DNA from: DASSUC01 sp035649895
GTDB taxonomy: Bacteria > Actinomycetota > Actinomycetes > Mycobacteriales > Micromonosporaceae
Reading direction: 5' to 3'
Assembly (NCBI GenBank): GCA_035649895.1
Contig: DASRIS010000042.1
Coordinates: forward strand, 62,001 to 126,000
Length of the DNA stretch: 64,000 bases
Position 1 is the stretch's first letter. Every line of letters starts with the position of its first letter. Under the pieces are notes generated by a model. That model worked only from the letters and a program-made list of their open reading frames with translations. It was not told where the DNA came from and did not search any database. Positions 56,607-64,000 of the stretch are shown in pieces. The position numbers and the translations under genes were made by a program.

Positions 56607-57647
56607 GTGACTTCTGCGCGACGTAGGGTGACTGCGTTTGCAGTCACCCTCGTTCTGGGACTGGCCGCGACCGCGTGCGGCGGGGACAAGAAGCGCGACG
56701 GCACCGCAGCCAACCCGGTCCTGACCTCCCCGCCGGCGGTCGCACCCGGACACAGCCCGGACGTGACCACCACCCGCGGCCCCCAGCCGCCGGAGCAGGG
56801 CACCTGGCTGGGCGCGTGGGTGAAGCCGCAGTGGAACACCCCGACCGGGCGGGCGGAGGCGTTCGCCGCCTTCGAGCGCCAGCTGGGCACGCAGCTGCGG
56901 ATCGCGCACGCGTTCCACGAGTGGGACGACGAGTTCCCCGGGCCGACCGAGGACGCCCTCGGCGCAGAGGCCGACCTGCTGATGGTCTCCTGGGCCGGCA
57001 CCGACACCCGGTCCATGGCGATGGGCGTCTACGACCCGGTGATCCGCCAGCGCGCGGAGCGGGTCAAGGCGTACGGCCGCCCGCTGCTGCTGCGCTTCCG
57101 CTGGGAGATGGACCGGCCCAACCTGGCCGCGAGCGTGCACTCCCCGGAGGACTACATCGCGGCGTGGCGGCACACCCGGCAGATCTTCACCGAGGTGGGC
57201 GCGACCAACGCGGGCTGGGTGTGGTGCCCCCACGTGCAGGGCTTCATCGACCCGCAGCGCAACGCGGCGGCGTACTACCCCGGCGACGACCAGGTGGACT
57301 GGCTGTGCACGGACGTCTACGCCGGGGCCCAGTTCGACGGGTTCGCCGCCCAGATGAACACGTTCATGGCGTTCGCCAGCAAGCACCCGCGCCCGATCCT
57401 GGTGGGCGAGTTCGGCGTGACCGAGCGGGGGCAGGACGGGCAGCGGGCCACCTGGCTGCGCGAGGTGCGTTCCTACACCCGCGACCACCCGCAGATCAAG
57501 GCGCTCGTCTACTTCGCCGCCAAGCAGGAGCGAAAGCCGGTGTACGACACCACGTTCACGGACGACCCCGGGGGGCTGGCCGCCTTCCGGGAGCTCGCCG
57601 CCGACGACTACTTCAACGCCCCGCTGGCCGCGACGGGGGGTCGGTGA
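56607..57647 (+). CDS. Secreted GH26-family glycoside hydrolase lipoprotein
   Basis: 346 residues from a GTG with GAGGA upstream. Signal peptide with lipobox ATACGG, so probably membrane-anchored. From about residue 65 it is a GH26 (beta-mannanase-like) barrel: WLGAWVKP, HAFHEWDDEFPG, the acid/base region LLRFRWEMDRPN, WVWCPHVQGF, and the nucleophile region PILVGEFGVTER. Typical substrates are beta-1,4-mannan and related polymers. In this place it may trim, release or recycle the locus polysaccharide. Its stop overlaps the next sulfotransferase's alternative GTG start. Confidence 0.9.
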   Translation: MTSARRRVTAFAVTLVLGLAATACGGDKKRDGTAANPVLTSPPAVAPGHSPDVTTTRGPQPPEQGTWLGAWVKPQWNTPTGRAEAFAAFERQLGTQLRIAHAFHEWDDEFPGPTEDALGAEADLLMVSWAGTDTRSMAMGVYDPVIRQRAERVKAYGRPLLLRFRWEMDRPNLAASVHSPEDYIAAWRHTRQIFTEVGATNAGWVWCPHVQGFIDPQRNAAAYYPGDDQVDWLCTDVYAGAQFDGFAAQMNTFMAFASKHPRPILVGEFGVTERGQDGQRATWLREVRSYTRDHPQIKALVYFAAKQERKPVYDTTFTDDPGGLAAFRELAADDYFNAPLAATGGR

Positions 57648-57649
57648 GC

Positions 57650-58549
57650 ATGCCCGCCCCGCCCCGGGTGGCCCGGCTGGCCGTGGTCGGCCTGGTAGCT
57701 GACCGGCGCGAGCGGCGCCGGCTGGTGCAGCCAGTCCGTGGCCCGCTGCGGCAGCGGTACGTGCCCCGGGTGCGCCGCCCGATCTTCGTGCTCGGCGCAC
57801 CCCGCTCCGGGACGTCGTTCCTGGGCCGGTGCATCGCCACCCTGCCCGACGTGTCGTACCACTTCGAGCCGCGGCTGACCAAGGCGGTGGCGCGCTGCGT
57901 CTACGACGGCTCCTGGAGCCGGGCGCGGGGCAGCCGGTACTTCCGCGGCTACTACGGCGCCCTGCTCGCCGCGGCGGGCCACGGCGGCCTGCGCTTCGCC
58001 GAGAAGGACCCGGAGAACTGCTTCATCGTGCCGTTCCTGGCCGACGTCTTCCCCGACGCCGTGTTCCTGCACGTGGTGCGCGACGGGCGGGACGTGGCGG
58101 TCTCCCACGCCGAAAAGCCGTGGCTCGCCGCGGCGTCGGCCGGCGCCGGGCGTACCGGTCGCGGCGGCATCCAGTGGGGGCCGGCGGCCCGGTTCTGGGT
58201 CGAGCCGGACCGGCGGGAGGAGTTCGAGCAGGTCTCCGACCTGGCCCGGGCGGCCTGGAGCTGGCGCCGGTTCACCTCCAGCGCCCTGGCCGGCCTCGCC
58301 GGCCTGGCGCCGCAGCGGTGGCTCGAGCTGCGCTACGAGGCGGTGGTCCGGCAGCCGGACCGGGCGGCCGAGCAGGTGGCGGACTTCCTGGAGGTCCGCG
58401 ACCCGGCGGCCCGGACGGCACTGCACGGCGGCTTCGGAACCGCGCGGGCGGACTCGGTCGGGCGGTGGCGCACGGCGCTGGACGACGCCGGCCTGGCCGA
58501 CGTCCGTGAGCATGCGGGCACTCTGCTCACCCGGCTGGGTTACGAGTAG
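57650..58549 (+). CDS. Sulfotransferase (5 of 5)
   Basis: 299 residues from ATG 57650; a GTG at 57644 that overlaps the GH26 stop is also possible. 5'-PSB loop IFVLGAPRSGTSFLGRCIA (about residues 44-62), FAEKDPENCFIVPFL, and 3'-phosphate site LHVVRDGRDVAVSHAEKPW; LELRYEAVVRQPDRAAEQVADFL follows as in other sulfotransferases. It belongs to a third subfamily, distinct from both other types in the locus. It is the last gene of the plus-strand assembly operon. Confidence 0.88.
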   Translation: MPAPPRVARLAVVGLVADRRERRRLVQPVRGPLRQRYVPRVRRPIFVLGAPRSGTSFLGRCIATLPDVSYHFEPRLTKAVARCVYDGSWSRARGSRYFRGYYGALLAAAGHGGLRFAEKDPENCFIVPFLADVFPDAVFLHVVRDGRDVAVSHAEKPWLAAASAGAGRTGRGGIQWGPAARFWVEPDRREEFEQVSDLARAAWSWRRFTSSALAGLAGLAPQRWLELRYEAVVRQPDRAAEQVADFLEVRDPAARTALHGGFGTARADSVGRWRTALDDAGLADVREHAGTLLTRLGYE

Positions 58550-58670
58550 TACGTTCGGACGGAATCCTTTGGGTGACGTAGACGTCCGGGCCGGAGAGGG
58601 GAAAGCTGCCTTTCCATGGCCTGCCCGGAGCCCGCCCCTTGGCGCGCCCGGCTGCGTCCACGCGACTGTT

Positions 58671-61229
58671 ATGGGGGGCATTGAGTTGGTTCATCACTCG
58701 CCGCTGCGGCGGCGCGTCCTCGCGGTGACGTGCGGTCTGGCCGCACTCGCCGCCGGTGCTGTGGGCGCCGCCCCGGCGCCTGGCCTGGCCGCTCCCGGCC
58801 ACACCGGGATCGTGGGCAGCCTGCCGCCGGAGAACACGCCGAACATCGTCGACGGCAACGTCCGGGCGATCTACGACGCCGGCAGCAAGGTCATCGCCGT
58901 CGGCAGCTTCACCGGCGTGAAGAACCGCAACACCAGCGCGATCATCCCGCGCAACTACGTGCTGGCGTTCAACAAGTCGACCGGGCAGGTGGACACGGCC
59001 TTCGTCCCGGTGGTGGACGGCCTGGTCAACGCGGTGATCGCCGGGCCGACGCCGGGCACGGTCTACATCGGCGGCAAGTTCAACAACGTCAACTCGGTGG
59101 TGCGGCGCAAGGTGGCGCTGCTCAATGTCGCCGACGGCTCGCTGGTCACCACGTTCCGGGGACCGGCGATCAACGCGCTCGTCACCGACCTGGCCCTGGT
59201 CGGTGACCGGCTGCTCCTCGGTGGGCAGTTCACGCTGGTGGCCGGCCTGGTGCGCAACGGCCTGGCCTCGCTGAACGCCACCACCGGGGCGAACGACCCG
59301 TACCTGTCGGTGTCCCTGACGGAGAACCACAACTACAACGGCACCGGCGTCGAGGCGGCGGTGGGCGTGGAGAAGTTCGCCCTGTCGCCGGACGGCACCA
59401 AGCTGGTCGTCGTCGGCAACTTCAAGAAGGCCAACGGGGTCCTGCACGACCAGGTCGTGATGATCAACCTGGGCACCACGGCGGCGATCGCGAACTGGAA
59501 CACCGACCGGTACCAGCCCAGGTGCGCGGACTACGCGTTCGACTCGTACGTGCGGGATGTCGCCTTCTCGCCGGCGGGCGGCTTCTTCGTGATCGTGACC
59601 TCGGGCGGGCCCTTCACCGGCACGCTCTGCGACACCGCCGCGCGCTGGGAGACCGGGTACGTCGGCACCGCGGCGGTGCCGACCTGGGTGCTCTACACCG
59701 GTGGCGACACCCTGCTGTCCACCACCATCACCGAGCACGCGGTCTACATCGGCGGCCACATGCGCTGGGCCAACAACACCCTGGGCCGCGACAACGCCGG
59801 CCCGGGCGCGGTGGCCCGGCCGAGCCTGGCCGCGCTGGACCCGCTCAGCGGCGTCCCGCTCAAGTGGAACCCGGGCCGCCACCCCCGCGGGTACGGCGTG
59901 TCCGAGCTCTACGCCACGCCCGAGGGGCTGTGGATCGGGCACGACACCGACTGGATGGGCAACGAGCAGCACCGCCGGGAGCGGGTCGCGTACCTGTCCC
60001 TCGCCGACGGCTACACCCCGCACAGCACCACGCCGCCCAACCTGCCCGGCACGGTCTACCTCGCCGGCAACGGCGTGCCGAGCCCCGTGCTCTACCGGGT
60101 CAACGCGGGCGGTCCCACCCTGGCCTCGACCGACGGCGGGCCGGACTGGGCGCAGGACACCCTGGCCGCGCCGAGCCCGTACCACAACACGGGCAGCTGG
60201 GTGAACGCGCCGGGCACCCTGGTCGGCAGCGTCGACACCAGCGTGCCGTCCACCACCCCGACCGCGGTCTTCAGCGACCAGCGCTACGACCTGACCGGCC
60301 TGCCGGAGATGCACTGGGGCTTCCCGGTGGCCGCGGGCACCCAGATCGAGCTGCGGCTCTACTTCTCCAACCGGTGCACCTGCACCCAGCTGCCCGGGCA
60401 GCGCAAGTTCAACGTGCTGGTCGACGGCACGAACGTGCTGCCCAACTTCGACATCTCCGCCACTGTCGGGCACAACAAGGGCATGGCCCGCACGATCATC
60501 TTCACCAGCGACGGCAACGTGGACATCGACTTCACCCGGATAGTGGAGAACCCGATCGTCGACGCCATCGAGATCGTGAAGACCGCGGCCGCCCCGCCGC
60601 CGGTCTCCGGCAACGGGGTCTCCTCGCGCACGTACGACGGCGCGACCGGGGTCGGCGCGAACCAGTCGGTGGCCAACCCGGACAACACCCCGTGGTCCAC
60701 CGCGCGGGGCGCATTCTGGGTCGGCGGCACCCTCTTCTACGGCATGAACGGCGCGCTCTACCGGCGTACCTTCGACGGGGCCACGTTCGGCGCGCCGACG
60801 TTCATCAACCCGTACTCGGACCCGGCGTGGGACAACGTGGTCACCGACTCCGGGCCGGCCGGGCAGACGTACCGCGGCGTGACCACGAACTTCTACGCCG
60901 AGATCCCCAGCGTGACCGCGATGTTCTACTGGGGCGGCCGGATCTACTACACGCTGAGCGGCCAGAGCGGGCTGTTCTGGCGGTGGTTCAGCCCGGACAG
61001 CGGCATTGTCGGCCCGGACAAGTTCACCGTGGCCGGGGCCACCCAGTTCGCGGACGCGGGCGGGGTGTTCGTCTCGGGCACGAAGCTCTACCTGGTCGGC
61101 CGCAGCACCGGCAACCTGTCCCGGATGGACTGGGTGAACGGCGCCCCGAGCGGCACGCTCACGGTCGTCTCCGGCCCGACGGTGGACGCGAAGGACTGGC
61201 GGGGCAAGGCGGTGTTCATCGGCCCCTGA
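58671..61229 (+). CDS. Secreted beta-propeller-like protein with inserted malectin domain (paralogue 1)
   Basis: 852 residues from ATG 58671; TTG at 58686 has a better spaced GGGGGG site and may be the true start. A Sec signal peptide ends near GLAAPGHTG. Residues 45-465 form delta-60/DUF5122-like repeats (NVRAIYDAGSKVIAVGSFT, YVLAFNKSTGQVDTAF, TVYIGGKFNNVN, KLVVVGNFKKANG). Residues 470-635 are a malectin-like fold (YRVNAGGP, MHWGFPVAAGTQIELRLYF, RKFNVLVDGTNVL, DAIEIV), which usually binds oligosaccharides. A C-terminal domain follows with GAFWVGGTLFYGMNGALYRR and QSGLFWRWFSPDSG. Likely a surface or matrix glycan-binding protein. Confidence 0.85.
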   Translation: MGGIELVHHSPLRRRVLAVTCGLAALAAGAVGAAPAPGLAAPGHTGIVGSLPPENTPNIVDGNVRAIYDAGSKVIAVGSFTGVKNRNTSAIIPRNYVLAFNKSTGQVDTAFVPVVDGLVNAVIAGPTPGTVYIGGKFNNVNSVVRRKVALLNVADGSLVTTFRGPAINALVTDLALVGDRLLLGGQFTLVAGLVRNGLASLNATTGANDPYLSVSLTENHNYNGTGVEAAVGVEKFALSPDGTKLVVVGNFKKANGVLHDQVVMINLGTTAAIANWNTDRYQPRCADYAFDSYVRDVAFSPAGGFFVIVTSGGPFTGTLCDTAARWETGYVGTAAVPTWVLYTGGDTLLSTTITEHAVYIGGHMRWANNTLGRDNAGPGAVARPSLAALDPLSGVPLKWNPGRHPRGYGVSELYATPEGLWIGHDTDWMGNEQHRRERVAYLSLADGYTPHSTTPPNLPGTVYLAGNGVPSPVLYRVNAGGPTLASTDGGPDWAQDTLAAPSPYHNTGSWVNAPGTLVGSVDTSVPSTTPTAVFSDQRYDLTGLPEMHWGFPVAAGTQIELRLYFSNRCTCTQLPGQRKFNVLVDGTNVLPNFDISATVGHNKGMARTIIFTSDGNVDIDFTRIVENPIVDAIEIVKTAAAPPPVSGNGVSSRTYDGATGVGANQSVANPDNTPWSTARGAFWVGGTLFYGMNGALYRRTFDGATFGAPTFINPYSDPAWDNVVTDSGPAGQTYRGVTTNFYAEIPSVTAMFYWGGRIYYTLSGQSGLFWRWFSPDSGIVGPDKFTVAGATQFADAGGVFVSGTKLYLVGRSTGNLSRMDWVNGAPSGTLTVVSGPTVDAKDWRGKAVFIGP

Positions 61230-61273
61230 GGTCCCGACGTCGCCCGGGTCTTCCGGGTAGGCCCTGAAACGAC

Positions 61274-61307
61274 CGGGCGGGCCCAGCCGAATGGCTGGGC
61301 CCGCCCG
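61274..61307 (+). terminator. Strong hairpin terminator after paralogue 1
   Basis: Perfect 15-bp stem (CGGGCGGGCCCAGCC and its complement) with GAAT loop, 45 bp after the stop. It separates the first two paralogue genes, so each has its own transcript. Confidence 0.85.
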
Positions 61308-61484
61308 CGTCGTTCGCCGGTGTTGCGGCTGGGCGGACGGCTCTACCGTGGGGCCGTCCGGTGCCCCCCAGCCGGATGAGCTCCTTCTGCGCCACCACCC
61401 TCAGGAGACCCGCGCCACTGCCCTCCCGCGCCACGTTCCTCCGCGCCACTGCCCTCCCGCGCCACCGCCCTCATAGGAGACACC

Positions 61485-63497
61485 GTGCCCCACCCCCTGC
61501 GGCGCACCGTCCTCGCCGCCGTCAGCGCGGCCGCGATCCTGGCCAGCCCGACCGGGGCGCCGGCACTCGCCGGGCCTGGCCACCCCGGCCTGGTCGCCGG
61601 CCTCCCGCCGGCCACCACCCCGGACATCGTGGACGGGCACGTCCGGGGGATCTTCGACGCGGGCGCCAAGGTGGTCGCCGTCGGCACCTTCACCCAGGTG
61701 CGCAACCGCGACTCCGCGGTCAGCCTCCCGCGGCGGTACGTGCTCGCCTTCAGCAAGGCCGACGGGCGCGTCGACACCGTCTTCGCCCCGGTCGTCGACG
61801 GGGTGGTCAACGCCGTCATCGCCGGCCCCGCGCCCGGCACGGTCTACCTCGCCGGCCGGTTCAACTCCGTCAACGGGGTGACCCGGCGCAAGCTCGCCCT
61901 GGTGAACGTGGCGGACGGCACGGTGGTGACCTCGTTCGCGCCGCCGGTCATCAACGGCGGGGTCAACGACATGGCCGTGGTGGGCGGCCGGCTGCTGCTG
62001 GGCGGGGTCTTCACCCGGATCGCCGGGCAGCCCCGCAACGGGCTGGCCGCGGTGAGCGCCGTGACCGGGGCGCTCGACTCCTACCTGGGTGACATCGCGC
62101 TGACCGAGCACCACAACTGGACCGAGGGCAGCACCGGGGCCAAGGCCGGGGTGGGCGCGGACAAGCTCGCGGCCTCGCCGGACGGCACCCAGCTCGTGGT
62201 GATCGGCAACTTCAAGCGCGCCAACGGGGTCCTGCACGACCAGGTGCTCAAGATCGACCTTGGCGCCACTGCGGCGACGGTCGCGAACTGGAACACCGAC
62301 GACTACCAGCCCCGCTGCCGGGCCCAGGCGTTCGACTCCTGGGTACGCGACCTGGCGTTCTCCCCCGACGGGGCGTACTTCGTGATCGTCACCACCGGCG
62401 CGCCGTACGCGGGCACGCTGTGCGACACGGCGGCCCGGTGGGAGGCGGCGGCCACCGGGGCGAACGCGTCGCCCACGTGGGTCGACTACAGCGGGGGCGA
62501 CACCCTGCTGTCGGTGGCAGTGACCGAGCAGGCGGTCTACGTCGGCGGGCACATCCGCTTCATGAACAACACCCGGGGCACCGGCGGGGCCACGGCGGGC
62601 GCGGTCGGCCGGCCCAGCCTCGCCGCGCTGGATCCGTTGAGCGGCGTGCCGCTGGCCTGGAACCCGGGCCGGCACCCGCGCGGGTACGGCGTCTCCGACC
62701 TCTACGCCACCGCCGAGGGCCTGTGGGTCGGGCACGACACGGACTGGATGGGCAACCACCAGTACCGCCGGGAGCGGATCGCGTTCCTGCCGCTGGCCGG
62801 CGGCTACACCCCGCACCCCAGCACTGTCGCCACCCTGCCCGGCCGGGTCTACCAGGCCGGCGGGGTGACCGGCGCGCCGGTGAACGGGATCTTCGTACGC
62901 GGCTACGACGGCGCCTCCTCGGCCGCGTCGCTGGCGCCGGTGGCCAACCCGGACGGGACCCCGTGGGGCGCCACCCGGGGCGCCTTCTGGGTCGGCGGGA
63001 CCCTCTTCTACGGCCTGAACGGGGCCCTGTACCGCCGGACCTTCGGCGGTACGGCGTTCGGCCCGCCCACCCTCGTGGACCCGTACCACGACCCGTACTG
63101 GGACTACGTGGTGACCGACTCCGGGCCGACCGGGCAGACGTACCGCGGGGTGACCACCGGCTACTACGCCGAGCTGGCCAACGTGACCGGCGCGTGCTAC
63201 GTCAACGGACGCCTCTACTACACGCTCAACGGCCAGAGCGGGCTGTTCTGGCGCTGGTTCTCGCCGGACAGCGGGGTGCTGGGGGACCGGTTCCAGGTGC
63301 CCGGGGTCACCGGCTTCGCCGACTCGGGCGGCATCTTCGTCGCGGGCGGGCGGCTCTACCGGGCCAGCCGCAGCACCGGCACGCTGTCCCGGATGAGCTT
63401 TGTGAACGGCGTGCCCACCGGCACGGCCACCGTGGTCAGCGGGCCGGGGCTGGACGGGCAGGACTGGCGCGGCCGGGGCGTGTTCATCAGCCCGTGA
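61485..63497 (+). CDS. Secreted beta-propeller-like protein without malectin domain (paralogue 2)
   Basis: 670 residues from a GTG with GGAG 5 nt upstream. Signal peptide, then the same repeat domain as paralogue 1 (VRGIFDAGAKVVAVGTFT, YVLAFSKADGRVDTVF, TVYLAGRFNSVNG) and the same C-terminal domain (GAFWVGGTLFYGLNGALYRR, QSGLFWRWFSPDSGVLG). The 160-residue malectin insert is absent: LPGRVYQAGG passes almost directly to IFVRGYDGASS. Function unknown; probably a secreted structural or binding protein. Flanked by hairpins on both sides, so monocistronic. Confidence 0.85.
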   Translation: MPHPLRRTVLAAVSAAAILASPTGAPALAGPGHPGLVAGLPPATTPDIVDGHVRGIFDAGAKVVAVGTFTQVRNRDSAVSLPRRYVLAFSKADGRVDTVFAPVVDGVVNAVIAGPAPGTVYLAGRFNSVNGVTRRKLALVNVADGTVVTSFAPPVINGGVNDMAVVGGRLLLGGVFTRIAGQPRNGLAAVSAVTGALDSYLGDIALTEHHNWTEGSTGAKAGVGADKLAASPDGTQLVVIGNFKRANGVLHDQVLKIDLGATAATVANWNTDDYQPRCRAQAFDSWVRDLAFSPDGAYFVIVTTGAPYAGTLCDTAARWEAAATGANASPTWVDYSGGDTLLSVAVTEQAVYVGGHIRFMNNTRGTGGATAGAVGRPSLAALDPLSGVPLAWNPGRHPRGYGVSDLYATAEGLWVGHDTDWMGNHQYRRERIAFLPLAGGYTPHPSTVATLPGRVYQAGGVTGAPVNGIFVRGYDGASSAASLAPVANPDGTPWGATRGAFWVGGTLFYGLNGALYRRTFGGTAFGPPTLVDPYHDPYWDYVVTDSGPTGQTYRGVTTGYYAELANVTGACYVNGRLYYTLNGQSGLFWRWFSPDSGVLGDRFQVPGVTGFADSGGIFVAGGRLYRASRSTGTLSRMSFVNGVPTGTATVVSGPGLDGQDWRGRGVFISP

Positions 63498-63512
63498 GCC
63501 GCTGACCCAGCT

Positions 63513-63545
63513 GCCCGGCCGGCGGCCTAAACCCGACGGCCGGGC
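63513..63545 (+). terminator. Hairpin terminator after paralogue 2
   Basis: 9-bp stem GCCCGGCCG / CGGCCGGGC with a 15-nt loop, followed by CTTTCC, 16 bp after the paralogue 2 stop. Confidence 0.65.
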
Positions 63546-63627
63546 CTTTCCGGGTGTCGAGCCGCTGGTGTCGGGGACCCGACAGGGGGATGGACGGGCG
63601 CGTAGTTCCGCCACAGGCTGTGACGGT

Positions 63628-63660
63628 TACGGTCGGTAGCTAGCTAACTAGCGTAAATCG
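63628..63660 (+). promoter_or_regulatory. AT-rich promoter region with small inverted repeat upstream of paralogue 3
   Basis: A TAGCTAGCTAACTAGCGTAA segment contains GCTAG-CTAA-CTAGC, a 5-bp dyad, and several -10-like hexamers (TAACTA, TAGCGT). It lies about 15-45 bp before the TTG start. Such AT-rich sequence is rare in this window. Confidence 0.4.
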
Positions 63661-63672
63661 GTGGGAGTTGCA

Positions 63673-64000
63673 TTGGCGCAGTTTTCCCTTTTCCGCCGGC
63701 GTACTCCGGTGCTCGCCGCCGGAACCGCGCTCGCCGCCGGCCTCGCCGCCGGCGTGCTGGTGGCACCTGCTGGCGGGCTCGCCGGCCCGGGCCACACCGG
63801 GATCGTGGCGAGCGTCCCGGTCAACCAGACACCCAACATCATGAACGGCACGGTGCGCGCGATCTACGACGCCGGGACCAAGGTGATCGCGGTCGGCAGC
63901 TTCACCACCGTGCAGAACCGCAACTCGACGACTGACATCATCCGCAACTATGTCCTCGCCTTTGACAAGGCCACCGGCGTGGTGGACAACGCGTTCGTGC
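63673..64000 (+). CDS. Secreted beta-propeller-like protein (paralogue 3, partial)
   Basis: The first 109 codons are visible; the gene leaves the right edge. TTG at 63673 is chosen because GGGAG lies 5-6 nt upstream; a GTG at 63661 has no site. The signal peptide (FRRRTPVLAAGTALAAGLAAG) is followed by GLAGPGHTGIVASVPV, TPNIMNGTVRAIYDAGTKV and NYVLAFDKATGVVDNAFV, closely parallel to paralogues 1 and 2. Whether it has the malectin insert cannot be seen. Confidence 0.82.
   Translation, partial: MAQFSLFRRRTPVLAAGTALAAGLAAGVLVAPAGGLAGPGHTGIVASVPVNQTPNIMNGTVRAIYDAGTKVIAVGSFTTVQNRNSTTDIIRNYVLAFDKATGVVDNAFV

Noticed and set aside
61401..63614. 737-codon minus-strand open frame across paralogue 2
   Set aside because: Shadow of the paralogue gene; it has no start context or family signature.
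1..64000. CRISPR arrays, tRNA/rRNA genes, insertion sequences, prophage or attachment sites
   Set aside because: Looked for by eye on both strands; no spaced repeats, cloverleaf candidates, transposase or integrase motifs were found.

Overview
The window is very GC-rich (most third codon positions are G or C), densely packed, and has many GTG starts, a few TTG starts and several apparently leaderless genes. It reads as the chromosome of an actinomycete. DUF4192, TY-Chap, DUF6457, Beta_propel and FdhF/YdeP-type genes with high-GC coding suggest Micromonosporaceae, but that placement is inference. No tRNA, rRNA, IS element, prophage or CRISPR array was seen.

Region 1 (1-34340) is mostly housekeeping and accessory chromosome. 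It opens with a PHP-domain nuclease cut by the left edge. A minus-strand operon follows: fructosamine-kinase-like gene, moaA, moaD, metallophosphoesterase. A second molybdenum group (fdhD; mobA-DUF6457) and a YdeP-type molybdopterin oxidoreductase (17215-19500) suggest one molybdoenzyme system spread over 17 kb. Between and after these lie a GNAT enzyme, DUF4192, an L,D-transpeptidase, an MFS carrier, an M20 amidohydrolase, a 1107-residue helical-repeat protein, a TY-Chap protein, a beta-propeller lipoprotein with an Lrp-type regulator, a GH25 muramidase, a response regulator/histidine kinase/DUF5666 lipoprotein operon, a thiolase behind a tandem operator-like repeat, a PH-domain protein, a rhomboid protease, a cyclophilin, a small coat-like membrane protein, CorA and a PLP aminotransferase.

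Region 2 (34341-58549) is the most unusual part: a candidate locus for a sulfated extracellular polysaccharide. It holds a WbaP-like initiating phosphoglycosyl transferase, cysQ, cysD and cysN (sulfate activation and PAP removal), two GH26-like secreted glycosidases, an Alg14/Alg13-type split glycosyltransferase, GT2 and GT14 glycosyltransferases, five sulfotransferases of three subfamilies, a Wzz-like co-polymerase with a degenerate kinase domain, a DUF3048 lipoprotein, an O-antigen ligase/polymerase-like protein, an APH-fold phosphotransferase and a Wzx-like flippase. Many neighbours overlap by 4 bp. The likely logic is: a lipid-linked glycan is started and extended, sulfated with PAPS, flipped, polymerised and exported. 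No APS kinase (cysC) is present, so PAPS synthesis must finish elsewhere.

Region 3 (58550-64000) has three tandem paralogues of a secreted beta-propeller-like protein. The first carries an inserted malectin-like carbohydrate-binding domain, the second lacks it, and the third is cut by the right edge. Their position just after the polysaccharide genes suggests surface glycan-binding or matrix proteins; this is inference.
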